NCBI GenBank assembly: GCA_047972425.1
Contig: JBKEAR010000024.1
Span: 1 to 36,485 of the forward strand
DNA from: JBKEAR01 sp047972425
GTDB taxonomy: Bacteria; Pseudomonadota; Alphaproteobacteria; JBKEAR01
Direction of reading: 5' to 3'
DNA length: 36,485 nucleotides
How positions within the stretch are numbered: the stretch's first letter is position 1; the number at the start of each line of letters is the position of its first letter. Made by a program: the position numbers and the translations under genes. The notes under the pieces were generated by a model. That model saw only the letters and a list, made by a program, of their open reading frames with translations. It searched no databases and was not told the origin of the DNA. Positions 23,803-33,120 of the stretch are shown piece by piece.

Positions 23803-25554
23803 ATGGATTTAAGAATTTTAACATATTTAGTCGTTGGTGCAACTTTTTTGGTCTATATTGGTATAGCCATTTGGATGCGTGCAGGCAGCACAAAAGAATT
23901 TTACGTAGCTAATGAGAGTGTTCACCCTGTTTTAAACGGTATGGCCACCGCCGCCGATTGGATGAGCGCGGCCTCATTTATTTCCATGGCCGGTTTAATC
24001 GCCTTTTCAGGCTATGATGCCTCGGCCTATTTAATGGGCTGGACAGGCGGATTTGTTCTTTTGGCCTTATTACTTGCGCCTTATTTACGTAAATTCGGTA
24101 AATTTACGGTATCCGAATTTATTGGCGATCGTTTTTACTCACAAACCGCGCGTCTTGTAGCGGTTATTTGTTTAATTGTGGCATCTATCACCTATGTGAT
24201 TGGGCAAATGAAGGGCGTAGGCGTGGCCTTTTCGCGCTTTATGGAAGTCCCTTACGAGCTTGGCTTGGCCATTGGTATTGTCATCGTTTTAATTTATGCT
24301 GTTTTGGGCGGTATGAAAGGGATTACCTATACCCAAATTGCCCAATATTGTATTTTGATTTTTGCTTATACCGTACCGGCCATATTTATCTCGTTACAAT
24401 TAACAGGGCATTTCTTTCCGCAAACGGGGTTATTTTCTACCTTACAGGGCGAAGGCACTTATTTGTTAGAAAAACTCAATTTGGTACTGAGCGATTTAGG
24501 ATTTTCCCCCTATACAGCGGCCAAAGCATCTAAGCTGAATATCGCCTTACTTACCCTTTCGCTCATGATTGGCACAGCCGGATTACCCCATGTAATTATG
24601 CGCTTTTTTACCGTTCCACGGGTTAAAGATGCCCGTTCATCAGTGGGTTGGGCATTATTTTTTATTGCTATTTTATATACAACGGCACCGGCTGTGGGGG
24701 CAATGTCGTTTTTTAACTTCACCCGCACCGTACAGGCCGAGCCCATTGGCGCTCCTACCACCAATTTAGTCTATGATGAGCGCCCCCAATGGTTTAAAAA
24801 TTGGGAAAAAACGGGTCTATTGGCTTATGAAGATAAAAATGGAGATGGCCGGATACAATATTATAACGAAAAAAATGCCGATTTTGCTCCTAAGGCCGAG
24901 GAATATGGCTGGAAAGGCAATGAAATGGTCACTTTAGATCGCGATATTATGGTGTTGGCTAATCCAGAAATTGCTAAATTACCCAATTGGGTAATCGCTC
25001 TTATTGCAGCCGGTGGTTTAGCGGCAGCATTATCAACAGCGGCCGGTTTGCTTATGGCTATATCATCGGCGGTTTCGCACGATTTACTAAAAGGCATTAT
25101 TGCCCCCCAAATCTCCGAGAAAAACGAGCTTTTAGCAGCGCGTTTATCCATGGGGGCTGCTACATTGGTAGCCGGGTGGTTAGGGCTTAACCCACCGGGT
25201 TTTGCCGCACAAGTTGTGGCGCTTGCTTTTGGTTTGGCAGCGGCATCGATATTCCCGACCTTAATGATGGGAATCTTTGTTAAAAAGATTAACCGCGAAG
25301 GAGCCATTGCAGGCATGCTAGCCGGGTTATTTTCAACCATAATGTATATCTTTACCTATAAGGGCTTGTTCTTTATTAAAGGGGCAAATTTACTCCCCGA
25401 TAATGCCGAATATTGGATATTGGGTATTGACCCTGCCGGTTTTGGTGTTGTGGGTTGTATTATAAATGTGGTGGTTGCGTTTACAGTATCATCATTTACA
25501 AAACCGACACCTTTAGAGATACAACAATTGGTGGATAATATCCGTAAACCCTAA
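23803..25554 (+). CDS. Sodium:solute symporter (SSS family, VC_2705-type large subunit)
   Basis: The 583-residue inner-membrane transporter belongs to the SSS family near ActP (acetate/pyruvate-type). It has about 13 helices, the FYVANESVHPVLNGMATAADWMSAASFI start, and the GTAGLPHVIMRFFTVPRVKDAR signature (257-276). Na+ probably drives uptake of a small organic acid. Between helices, at about residues 310-390, lies a soluble loop with an EF-hand-like Ca-binding sequence DKNGDGRIQYYN (344-355). The loop ends in LDRDIMVLANPEIAKLP. It pairs with the DUF4212 subunit and is followed by a terminator. The substrate is not readable from sequence. Confidence 0.9.
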   Translation: MDLRILTYLVVGATFLVYIGIAIWMRAGSTKEFYVANESVHPVLNGMATAADWMSAASFISMAGLIAFSGYDASAYLMGWTGGFVLLALLLAPYLRKFGKFTVSEFIGDRFYSQTARLVAVICLIVASITYVIGQMKGVGVAFSRFMEVPYELGLAIGIVIVLIYAVLGGMKGITYTQIAQYCILIFAYTVPAIFISLQLTGHFFPQTGLFSTLQGEGTYLLEKLNLVLSDLGFSPYTAAKASKLNIALLTLSLMIGTAGLPHVIMRFFTVPRVKDARSSVGWALFFIAILYTTAPAVGAMSFFNFTRTVQAEPIGAPTTNLVYDERPQWFKNWEKTGLLAYEDKNGDGRIQYYNEKNADFAPKAEEYGWKGNEMVTLDRDIMVLANPEIAKLPNWVIALIAAGGLAAALSTAAGLLMAISSAVSHDLLKGIIAPQISEKNELLAARLSMGAATLVAGWLGLNPPGFAAQVVALAFGLAAASIFPTLMMGIFVKKINREGAIAGMLAGLFSTIMYIFTYKGLFFIKGANLLPDNAEYWILGIDPAGFGVVGCIINVVVAFTVSSFTKPTPLEIQQLVDNIRKP

Positions 25555-25578
25555 TAAACAGAATAGTCTGTGTTATAA

Positions 25579-25606
25579 AAGAGCCAATATTTTGGCTCTT
25601 TTTTTC
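25579..25606 (+). terminator. Rho-independent terminator after the symporter
   Basis: AAGAGCCAA (25579-25587) pairs with TTGGCTCTT (25592-25600), followed by a T run. Confidence 0.92.
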
Positions 25607-25679
25607 TATTTGTATCAATTTTGCCATAATTTTGAAATATTTTACAAATTAATGTTTATTAGCAATATATTAATCTTTC

Positions 25680-25688
25680 TGCTATAAT
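25680..25688 (+). promoter_or_regulatory. Extended -10 promoter of ftsZ
   Basis: TGCTATAAT is a full extended -10 with a consensus TATAAT (25683-25688). No good -35 lies at the right distance. Initiation would be near 25695, about 40 nt before the ATG, which has AAAGGAA upstream. Confidence 0.55.
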
Positions 25689-25733
25689 CTTATCACAATA
25701 TAGAGATATGTTTGACGAAAGGAACGTAACAAG

Positions 25734-27101
25734 ATGGCTTTAGAGTTCGATATGCCAGAAACAGGTAATGCAAATATCACAACAAGTCATGCCTATTCAG
25801 GCAAAACACCACGTATTTTAGTATTAGGTGTTGGTGGTGCGGGTACCAATGCAATTAACAATATGCTTCGCCCCGATTCACCCCATGACCAAGGTGATTT
25901 AGAATTTATTGTTGCGAATTGCGATGCACAATCTTTAGATCAATCTATTTGCGAAAATAAGTTTCAGCTTGGGGAGCAAACAACCGGTGGTTTAGGTGCA
26001 GGCTCTAATCCGGATATGGGTAAAGCCGCAGCGGAAGAATCTGCCGAGGCCTTAAAAGCCCAGCTCGAAGGCGTGAATATGTTATTCATCACAGCCGGCA
26101 TGGGTGGGGGCACGGGTACAGGTGCATCGCCAATTATTGCTAAGTTGGCTAAAGAGATGGGCATTTTAACCGTTGCCGTTGTCACACGCCCCTTTGAGTT
26201 TGAAGGCACCCAAAGAGCCAAAGTTGCCGAAGACGGTATTAAAGAGCTTGAGGCCGCTGTGGATAGCCTTATTGTTGTGCCGAACCAAAATCTATTTTTG
26301 GTTGCGGATGAAAGCACAAGTTTCTCCGATGCTTTTCGCATTGCCGACCAAGTATTAGCCCAAGGTGTTTGGGGTATTACCAGCTTAATGATCCGCCCCG
26401 GTTTGGTTAATTTAGATTTTAACGATATTAAAACTGCCATGTTCCAAGGTGGCCGTGCTATGCTTGGCACCGGCGAGGCCGAAGGTGATAATCGGGCGAT
26501 GGAAGCCGCACGTGCAGCCATTGCGAACCCATTATTAGAAACCGCTACATTAGAGGGCGCCCGTTATGTTTTAATTAATATTACCGGTGCCAAATTGGGT
26601 TTATTTGAGGTTGAACAAGCCTTTCGCCATATTCGCGAGCAAGTCGGGCCCGATGCCACTATTAACTATGGTGCGGCGATTGATGATGATTTAGATGGTA
26701 AAATGCGGGTATTGGTTGTGGCAACAGGTGTTGATATTTCAAAATCAGCCATGCGCAAACCCCAACAAAAAATTCAGCGGCCAAATGTTATTCGCTCAGC
26801 TGTTGAAACACCGCAAAAAACAGAAAGTCATGAAGAAGCACGTTCGCATCCGCGTAATGTGGAGCAACCTTTTAGTGCAAGAGACAATAACGAAAATATT
26901 GGCTCTGATGTTTTTGTGCCCGAGCGCCCAATTACCAACCAAGCGGTAGAAGATAGCAGTGTGGAATTACCAAGCGTGGATAATAATGAAGATGCGCAGT
27001 CCGATAGCCGAACACGCAAATTATTTGACCTCGCAACCCGTGGTAATAACCGCAAAGATGATAATGATGATTTGCCCGAGTGGTTCCGTAATAACGACTA
27101 A
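25734..27101 (+). CDS. ftsZ: Cell division GTPase FtsZ
   Basis: FtsZ polymerises at mid-cell to form the division ring. The 455-residue protein has the nucleotide-binding LGVGGAGTNAINNM (31-44), the signature GMGGGTGTG (122-130), the T7 synergy loop NLDFND (226-231) and a disordered linker (about 335-440). It ends in a C-terminal peptide DDLPEWFRNND that resembles the alphaproteobacterial FtsA/ZipA-binding tail but has Trp where Phe is usual. There is also an acidic insertion (RPDSPHDQGD, 46-55) before the FIVANCDAQ strand. ftsA and ftsQ are not upstream; a symporter is. lpxC follows, after a terminator. Confidence 0.97.
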   Translation: MALEFDMPETGNANITTSHAYSGKTPRILVLGVGGAGTNAINNMLRPDSPHDQGDLEFIVANCDAQSLDQSICENKFQLGEQTTGGLGAGSNPDMGKAAAEESAEALKAQLEGVNMLFITAGMGGGTGTGASPIIAKLAKEMGILTVAVVTRPFEFEGTQRAKVAEDGIKELEAAVDSLIVVPNQNLFLVADESTSFSDAFRIADQVLAQGVWGITSLMIRPGLVNLDFNDIKTAMFQGGRAMLGTGEAEGDNRAMEAARAAIANPLLETATLEGARYVLINITGAKLGLFEVEQAFRHIREQVGPDATINYGAAIDDDLDGKMRVLVVATGVDISKSAMRKPQQKIQRPNVIRSAVETPQKTESHEEARSHPRNVEQPFSARDNNENIGSDVFVPERPITNQAVEDSSVELPSVDNNEDAQSDSRTRKLFDLATRGNNRKDDNDDLPEWFRNND

Positions 27102-27133
27102 ACGAATTATCTGATTATATTTTTAAAAAATAG

Positions 27134-27176
27134 ACAAGTAAGTTGTTTTGAAATCAATAGCTTACTTGTTTTTTTA
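27134..27176 (+). terminator. Rho-independent terminator after ftsZ
   Basis: ACAAGTAAG (27134-27142) and CTTACTTGT (27161-27169), with an 18-nt loop, are followed by T7. Confidence 0.8.
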
Positions 27177-27204
27177 TGGAGAGCTTTTTTTGTTAAAAAT
27201 AATG

Positions 27205-27220
27205 TAACAATTGTTAACAA
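27205..27220. promoter_or_regulatory. Palindromes upstream of lpxC
   Basis: Two overlapping perfect palindromes, TAACAATTGTTA (27205-27216) and TTGTTAACAA (27211-27220), lie about 80 bp before lpxC. They may be a regulator site for lpxC, but AT-rich palindromes also arise by chance. Confidence 0.3.
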
Positions 27221-27295
27221 TGATTGATTTTTATTATGGATTAAAAAGAGTTATTCTCTAAGCATAAAAAATTATATTTAAGGATAACATAACGA

Positions 27296-28246
27296 ATGAA
27301 TGCGCAATATATTACACAAAAAACAGTAGCCAAAAAAGTAACGACCAAAGGCGTTGCGCTTCATAGTGGTGTAATGGTTACGTTATCGTTGCTTCCGGCG
27401 GCTGAAAATACAGGCATTATGTTCCGCCGTACCGATGTTGCAGAAAATGAAGCCGATATTGTTTTAACCCCCCAAACAATTGTGGATACACGGCTTTGTA
27501 CGGTTGTTGCCAACGAATACGGCCATAAGGTTATGACCATTGAGCATTTAATGGCTGCATTGGCTGCGCAATCTATAGATAATGTGATTATTGAAGTTTC
27601 GGGTGTGGAAATTCCGGCTATGGATGGCTCGGCAGATTTATTTATGGATTTAATCGGCGAGGCTGGTATTAAAAACCTATTGGCACCACGCAAAATGGTT
27701 AAAATTCTTAAAACCGTACGTGTTGAAGATGCCGGCCGTATTGCAGAGCTTAAACCGGCCGATGCACCGATATTTGGTTTAGAGATTGATTTTGCATCGA
27801 AGGCCATTGGTAAACAGCATTTTGAAATTGAAATGAGCGGCGATAATTTTGATAAAGAAATTGCGGGTGCGCGGACATTCGGTTTTGTGCAAGATTTAGA
27901 ATTGCTTCGTAAAAATGGTTTAGCTTTAGGTGGTTCATTTGATAATGCGGTTGTTTTAGATGGCGATCGGATTTTAAACCCCGAGCCTTTACGTTACGAA
28001 AATGAGTTTGTGCGTCATAAAATTTTAGATGCCGTGGGCGATCTTTATGTATCGGGTAAACATATTATGGGTGCATATTATGGTTATAAAAGTGGTCATG
28101 AGATGAATAATAAACTTTTACGGGCATTATTTGCCGATGATAGCCAGTATGAAATTATTGATGCGCCTATTGCTTTAAATTTGGCTTTTCGGAGCAACAA
28201 ACAAGAAAAAATTTGGCAGGAAAGTCGAGTTTCTATCGCTATTTGA
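27296..28246 (+). CDS. lpxC: UDP-3-O-acyl-N-acetylglucosamine deacetylase LpxC
   Basis: LpxC is the committed zinc enzyme of lipid A synthesis. The 316-residue protein shows Zn ligands His84 (IEHLMAAL), His241 and Asp245 (RHKILDAVGD), the general base Glu83 and His268 (KSGHEMNN). The N-terminal TTKGVALHSGVMVTLSLLPA and the VSGVEIPAMDGSA segment are standard. It has its own space from ftsZ (a terminator and about 120 bp), so it is probably transcribed separately. The presence of lpxC implies an LPS-bearing outer membrane. Confidence 0.97.
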   Translation: MNAQYITQKTVAKKVTTKGVALHSGVMVTLSLLPAAENTGIMFRRTDVAENEADIVLTPQTIVDTRLCTVVANEYGHKVMTIEHLMAALAAQSIDNVIIEVSGVEIPAMDGSADLFMDLIGEAGIKNLLAPRKMVKILKTVRVEDAGRIAELKPADAPIFGLEIDFASKAIGKQHFEIEMSGDNFDKEIAGARTFGFVQDLELLRKNGLALGGSFDNAVVLDGDRILNPEPLRYENEFVRHKILDAVGDLYVSGKHIMGAYYGYKSGHEMNNKLLRALFADDSQYEIIDAPIALNLAFRSNKQEKIWQESRVSIAI

Positions 28247-28319
28247 AAGTAAAAGTAAAATAATTTAGTTTATTTAACGATAAATACTTTCTTTTCTGTT
28301 CATAAAGGTGTAAATTATG

Positions 28320-28344
28320 TGGCGTCTATAGTTTTTAGACGCCA
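28320..28344 (+). terminator. Hairpin between lpxC and bamD
   Basis: TGGCGTCTA (28320-28328) and TAGACGCCA (28336-28344) form a perfect 9-bp stem with a 7-nt loop, extendable with mismatches. No T run follows, so it may be an attenuator or processing site rather than a full stop. Confidence 0.6.
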
Positions 28345-28374
28345 TATGTGTTTGTAAGGCAAAGAGGTTTAATT

Positions 28375-29241
28375 GTGCGCATAAAACAAATATCTTTTGC
28401 AATGGTCATGTTACTAACGGTTTCGGCTTGTGGCGGTAGAGAATTTTTTAAAACAGCTACACGGCAAGAAGCGATGACTCCCGAAAATACCTCGACCAGT
28501 GATACTGGCGAACCTAAAATTGCAGCTAAGCAAATTTTCGACTTAGGGGAGCAAGCCGTTGCGGCCAAAGATTATAGTAAAGGCTTAAATTATTATAACG
28601 AGACCATCCGCCTATATCCGGGTACCGATTATGCCAACCAAGCCACATTAAAATCGGCTTGGGCACAATATAAACTTGGCCAGCATGATGAGGCTTTAGA
28701 TACCATAAGCCGTTATACAATCCGTTATCCCAATAGCGATTATTTAGATTATGCTTATTGGCTAACAGGTCTTATTTATTTTGAGCGTATGCCAAACCCA
28801 CAGCGCGATCAGCGTAATACTTTAAACGCCATGAAATATTTTAAATTGGTCGAAGAAAATTGGCCCGATAGCGAATATGCCAAAGATGCGCGCGTAAAAA
28901 TGGATATTTTGGTGGATCAGCTTGCGGCAAAAGAAATGGATATCGGGCGCCAATATCTTAAAAATCAAAATTACTCGGCAGCGATTAATCGCTTTCAGTA
29001 TGTTGTGAGCGAATATGAAACATCGTCACAAACGCCCGAGGCACTCTTTAGAGAGGTAGAGGCTTACAAAGCCTTAGGCTTAGATGCCGAAGCTTTGCGG
29101 GTTGCCCAAGTTTTGGGGCATAACTATCCGGGTTCTAAATGGTATGATTACGCCTATAAAACAATTAATGATCAAAAAATCCGTGAATCGCGTTTTCGTA
29201 ATCCTTTTAACAGAAAAAAAAGTAGCTCGGTAACCGAGTAA
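28375..29241 (+). CDS. bamD: Outer-membrane assembly lipoprotein BamD
   Basis: BamD is the essential TPR lipoprotein that works with BamA to insert beta-barrel proteins. I use the GTG at 28375 because AGAGG lies 7 nt upstream; it gives 288 residues with a clean lipoprotein signal (VRIKQISFAMVMLLTVSAC, lipobox VSAC). A GTG at 28348 would add nine residues before it. Five TPR-like repeats follow (for example IFDLGEQAVAAKDYSKGLNYYNETIRLYPGTDYANQA, shown here only by its theme of YxxA spacing), including the ARVKMDILVDQLAAKEM segment. It overlaps recN by one base (TAATG). Confidence 0.94.
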   Translation: MRIKQISFAMVMLLTVSACGGREFFKTATRQEAMTPENTSTSDTGEPKIAAKQIFDLGEQAVAAKDYSKGLNYYNETIRLYPGTDYANQATLKSAWAQYKLGQHDEALDTISRYTIRYPNSDYLDYAYWLTGLIYFERMPNPQRDQRNTLNAMKYFKLVEENWPDSEYAKDARVKMDILVDQLAAKEMDIGRQYLKNQNYSAAINRFQYVVSEYETSSQTPEALFREVEAYKALGLDAEALRVAQVLGHNYPGSKWYDYAYKTINDQKIRESRFRNPFNRKKSSSVTE

Positions 29242-30905
29242 TGCTTAGCCGGCTTTCTATCCGGAATATTGTCCTAGCCAAAGCGCTAGACCTAGAGTTT
29301 TACCCTGGATTATGCGTGTTAACGGGCGAGACCGGTGCAGGGAAATCCGTCCTTTTAGATAGTTTAAATTTGGCCTTAGGTAAACGTGCCGAAAGCCGCT
29401 TGGTGCGGGCAGGGGAAGAAGAAGCCGAAGTTTCGGTAGAATTTGAACTCCCTGTTAATCACCCAATTTATCAACAACTTAAGGATTTAGAACTAGCCGA
29501 GACTGGTGAAAATCTGATATTTCGGCGCAAACTCACTAATGATGGCCGCTCTAAAGCATGGCTGAACAATCGCCCTGTTTCTTTAAATATCTTAAAATCT
29601 ATAGGTAATGAATTATTAGAATTTCATGGACAGTTTGATACTCAAAAATTGCTCGATGCCGCGACCCATAAATCTTATTTGGATAAATATGGGCAAAATG
29701 AAACTTTATTAGCGCATGTCAAAGAAGCTTGGCAGGGGTGGGGGAAAGCCCAAAAAAAATATAACGATGCTTTAGAGCGCTTAAAAACCCAGCAAAATGA
29801 TGCCGATTTTATTCGCCATGCGACCCAAGAATTAGAAAATTTAGACCCACAAGTGGGGGAAGAAACGCAGCTTTCTGAGCAACGCCATATTATGAAGCTT
29901 TCCCATGAGTTGGTATCGAGCCTTAATCAGTCGGCCGAATATATTGAAGGCGAAAATGGCATATTAATGCTTATTCGCCAAACCCAACGCCGTTTAGAGC
30001 AAGCCAATGAAAAAACCGATGGCAAATTAGAAAAGCTTATTCAGCTGTTAGAAGATATTGCCCTAAAAAGTGATGATGCCCTTTATGAATTACAAGAGCA
30101 ACAGCGCAATTTTGATTTTAGTGCTTACGATTTAGAAAAATTAGAGGATCGGCTATTTGCCTTGCGGGGGGCTGCCCGTAAATATAATGTAACCAGTGAT
30201 GAACTGGCTGAAAAGCTTGATGAGTTTCGGCAAAATTTAAATTTGATTGACAACAGTGCCGATAGTTTAAAAGCGTTAGAAAAAGAACTTAAACAAGCCA
30301 AAGAGCAATATATAACCGCAAGCGATACCCTAAGCGATGCCCGGCAAAAAGCCGCCCAAAAGCTCGATAAAGCCTTAAATGCCGAGCTTACACCTTTGCA
30401 TTTATCCAAAGCCAGTTTTCATACGCTGATAGAGCCATTATCGGAGCCAAATTGGAATAGCGAAGGCAAGGAATATATCGAGTTTCAGGTTTCTACCCAT
30501 AAAGGGGCAGCACCGGGGCCCATAGGCAAAATTGCATCGGGTGGTGAGCTTGCTCGTTTTACCTTGGCTTTGCGTATTGTTTTGGCTAAAGTCGATGGTA
30601 TAATGACCCTTGTACTTGACGAAGCCGATGCCGGAATATCTGGGCGCATTGCCGATGCCATGGGGCAACGCCTAAGTTTGTTAGCCAACGATATTCAGCT
30701 TTTGGTTATCACCCATTCGCCCCAAGTGGCAGCGCGTGGTTGGCACCATTGGCAGGTGAGCAAGTTTGAGGATAAATCGGGTATTTATTCGCAAGTTGTG
30801 CAGTTAGATGGAATAGCACGTAGCGAGGCCATTGCGGCAATGTTGGCGGGTAAAGAAATTACCGATGAAGCCCGTGCGGCTGCCGATAAATTATTAAATT
30901 CTTAA
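29241..30905 (+). CDS. recN: DNA repair protein RecN
   Basis: RecN is an SMC-like ATPase active in double-strand break repair. The 554-residue protein has Walker A TGETGAGKSVLLDS (28-41), ELLEFHGQFDTQKLL, a central antiparallel coiled coil (about 155-385, rich in Lys, Glu, Gln and Ala), the ABC signature IASGGELARFTLALRIVL and Walker B LVLDEADAGISG, with the final His in VITHSPQVAA. The length is typical. It overlaps bamD and is 14 bp from ligA, so the three genes are probably one transcript. Confidence 0.97.
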   Translation: MLSRLSIRNIVLAKALDLEFYPGLCVLTGETGAGKSVLLDSLNLALGKRAESRLVRAGEEEAEVSVEFELPVNHPIYQQLKDLELAETGENLIFRRKLTNDGRSKAWLNNRPVSLNILKSIGNELLEFHGQFDTQKLLDAATHKSYLDKYGQNETLLAHVKEAWQGWGKAQKKYNDALERLKTQQNDADFIRHATQELENLDPQVGEETQLSEQRHIMKLSHELVSSLNQSAEYIEGENGILMLIRQTQRRLEQANEKTDGKLEKLIQLLEDIALKSDDALYELQEQQRNFDFSAYDLEKLEDRLFALRGAARKYNVTSDELAEKLDEFRQNLNLIDNSADSLKALEKELKQAKEQYITASDTLSDARQKAAQKLDKALNAELTPLHLSKASFHTLIEPLSEPNWNSEGKEYIEFQVSTHKGAAPGPIGKIASGGELARFTLALRIVLAKVDGIMTLVLDEADAGISGRIADAMGQRLSLLANDIQLLVITHSPQVAARGWHHWQVSKFEDKSGIYSQVVQLDGIARSEAIAAMLAGKEITDEARAAADKLLNS

Positions 30906-30919
30906 GTGACGGATATCAT

Positions 30920-33043
30920 ATGATAACAACACCCTATATTGCCATTGAACCTGCAAAACTATCGCCCAACCAAGCCCAAGAAGAATTGGCATATATTGCA
31001 AAAAAAATGGGTGAATTTGATATTGCTTATTATCAAGATGATGCGCCCATTGTGGATGATGCCACTTATGATGCTTATCGTGCCCGGAATTTAGCAGTTG
31101 AGGCTATATTTCCGGAGCTTCAACGTGCCGATAGCCCATCCTTAAGGGTTGGGGCAAAGCCACTAGAAGGTTTTTCTAAAGTTACCCATGCGCAGCCAAT
31201 GCTTTCTTTAGATAATGCTTTTAATGATGATGATATAAGGGACTTTGTCGATCGCACAAGACGATTTTTATCTTTACCCAAAGATGAGAATGTCGAGATT
31301 GTGGTTGAGCCTAAAATGGACGGACTTTCCCTTTCTATTCGTTATGAGGGCGGTTATTTAACCCAAGCGGCCACAAGGGGCGATGGGAGTGTGGGTGAGA
31401 ATGTAACGGCCAATATTCGCACCATAAAATCAATCCCTTTATATATAGAAGGCGCACCGAATGTGCTAGAGGTTCGGGGCGAGGTTTATATGCCGAAATC
31501 TGCCTTTGATGCTCTTAATCAGAAACAAGATGAACAAGGGAAAAAACAATTTGCTAATCCGCGCAATGCCGCAGCAGGCTCCTTGCGCCAGTTAGATAGC
31601 CGTATTACAGCCACGCGCGATTTGGCTTTTCAGGCTTTTGGTATTGGGGAGATTAGCACGCCTATAGCCAAGGATTGGTGGGGTATTTTAAAATGGTTAG
31701 AGGCTAAAGGGTTTAAGCGCAATATGCTTAGCGAAAAATGCCAAAATGCGGCTCAAGCCATTAAAGCTTATAAAAATATAGAAAGTGCACGGTCGGATTT
31801 AAATTATGATATCGATGGTGTGGTGTTTAAAATTAATCGGCTCGATTGGCAAGAGCGTTTAGGCCAAGTTTCGCGCTCGCCGCGCTGGGCTATTGCCTAT
31901 AAATTCCCAGCACAAAAAGCCCAAACCCATGTGGAGGATATTCAGTTTCAGGTGGGGCGTACAGGGGTTTTAACCCCGGTTGCTCATTTAACCCCTATAA
32001 CAGTGGGGGGTGTGGTGGTACGCCGTGCAACCTTGCATAATATGGATGAAATTGAGCGCTTGGATATTCGGGTAAATGATGATGTGATTATTCAGCGAGC
32101 GGGCGATGTTATCCCACAAGTGGTGGAGGTTATTAAAGATAATGACCATGATAATCGCCCCCAAATAGAAGCGCCCAACCATTGCCCGGTATGTCAATCG
32201 CCAGTGGTGCAGGTGGAAGACCAAGTGGCTATTCGATGCACAGGGGGAGTATTTTGCTCGGCACAAAGATTACAAAAATTACGCTATTTTGTCTCGAAAG
32301 ATGCCTTTGATATTGATGGCATGGGTATCCGCCAGCTCGAGCAATTTATCGATAAAGGTTATATAAAAAATCCGGCGGATATTTTTACCCTCAAACAATA
32401 TAATGACGATATAAAAATAATGGAAGGCTGGGGCGAAAAATCGGTTGAGAACTTATTTGATGCTATTGATAGGCGCAGGCATATCGGCTTAGATCGTTTT
32501 ATTATCAGCTTGGGCATAGCCGGTGTGGGTACACAAAATGCCAAATTACTGGCTAAAGAATTTAAATCGGCCGATCAATTTTTTATGGCGATGGAGCAAC
32601 TCACTAACCAACAGCCCGATATTGTAACCCAAATTATGGCCATTGACGGTATTGGGGTAAGTATGATTATTGAGCTCCGGCAATTTTTTAGTGAGGTTCA
32701 TAATGTTGAGTGGCTTGGGCAATTACAAAAAGAAGTGACGATTGATGATTATATCATTACGGTCAGCGATAATCCCTTTGCCGATAAATCCATTGTGTTT
32801 ACGGGTAGTATGCAAAATTTAGGGCGTAGGGAAGCCAAAGCTTTAGCCGAAAAATTAGGGGCAAAAGTTGTGGGCTCGGTGAGTAAAAAAACCGATTATG
32901 TTGTGGCGGGCGAAAAAGCAGGCTCTAAAGCCACCAAAGCCCAAGAGCTGGGCATTACCATATTAAGCGAGCAAGAATTTATTGATATTGCCGAAGGTAA
33001 AGAGCCAAGTAACAATGCTACCCCCCAAGGGGAGTTATTTTAA
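30920..33043 (+). CDS. ligA: NAD-dependent DNA ligase LigA
   Basis: LigA seals nicks in replication and repair using NAD+. The 707-residue protein has the N-terminal Ia domain with YYQDDAPIVDDATYDAYR, the adenylated Lys132 in EPKMDGLSLSIRYEGG, the TRGDGSVGENVTANIRTI motif, an OB fold with VGRTGVLTPVAHLTPI, a four-Cys zinc finger (CPVC...C...C), helix-hairpin-helix repeats, and a C-terminal BRCT domain (SIVFTGSMQNLGRREAKALAE). It is full length, the last member of the bamD-recN-ligA group. Confidence 0.98.
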   Translation: MITTPYIAIEPAKLSPNQAQEELAYIAKKMGEFDIAYYQDDAPIVDDATYDAYRARNLAVEAIFPELQRADSPSLRVGAKPLEGFSKVTHAQPMLSLDNAFNDDDIRDFVDRTRRFLSLPKDENVEIVVEPKMDGLSLSIRYEGGYLTQAATRGDGSVGENVTANIRTIKSIPLYIEGAPNVLEVRGEVYMPKSAFDALNQKQDEQGKKQFANPRNAAAGSLRQLDSRITATRDLAFQAFGIGEISTPIAKDWWGILKWLEAKGFKRNMLSEKCQNAAQAIKAYKNIESARSDLNYDIDGVVFKINRLDWQERLGQVSRSPRWAIAYKFPAQKAQTHVEDIQFQVGRTGVLTPVAHLTPITVGGVVVRRATLHNMDEIERLDIRVNDDVIIQRAGDVIPQVVEVIKDNDHDNRPQIEAPNHCPVCQSPVVQVEDQVAIRCTGGVFCSAQRLQKLRYFVSKDAFDIDGMGIRQLEQFIDKGYIKNPADIFTLKQYNDDIKIMEGWGEKSVENLFDAIDRRRHIGLDRFIISLGIAGVGTQNAKLLAKEFKSADQFFMAMEQLTNQQPDIVTQIMAIDGIGVSMIIELRQFFSEVHNVEWLGQLQKEVTIDDYIITVSDNPFADKSIVFTGSMQNLGRREAKALAEKLGAKVVGSVSKKTDYVVAGEKAGSKATKAQELGITILSEQEFIDIAEGKEPSNNATPQGELF

Positions 33044-33120
33044 ATAATTTTCTTAACTGATTATTATCTATATCGGATTTATGATAGATTATAACAGATA
33101 ATAATATGAAAATTTAATTG

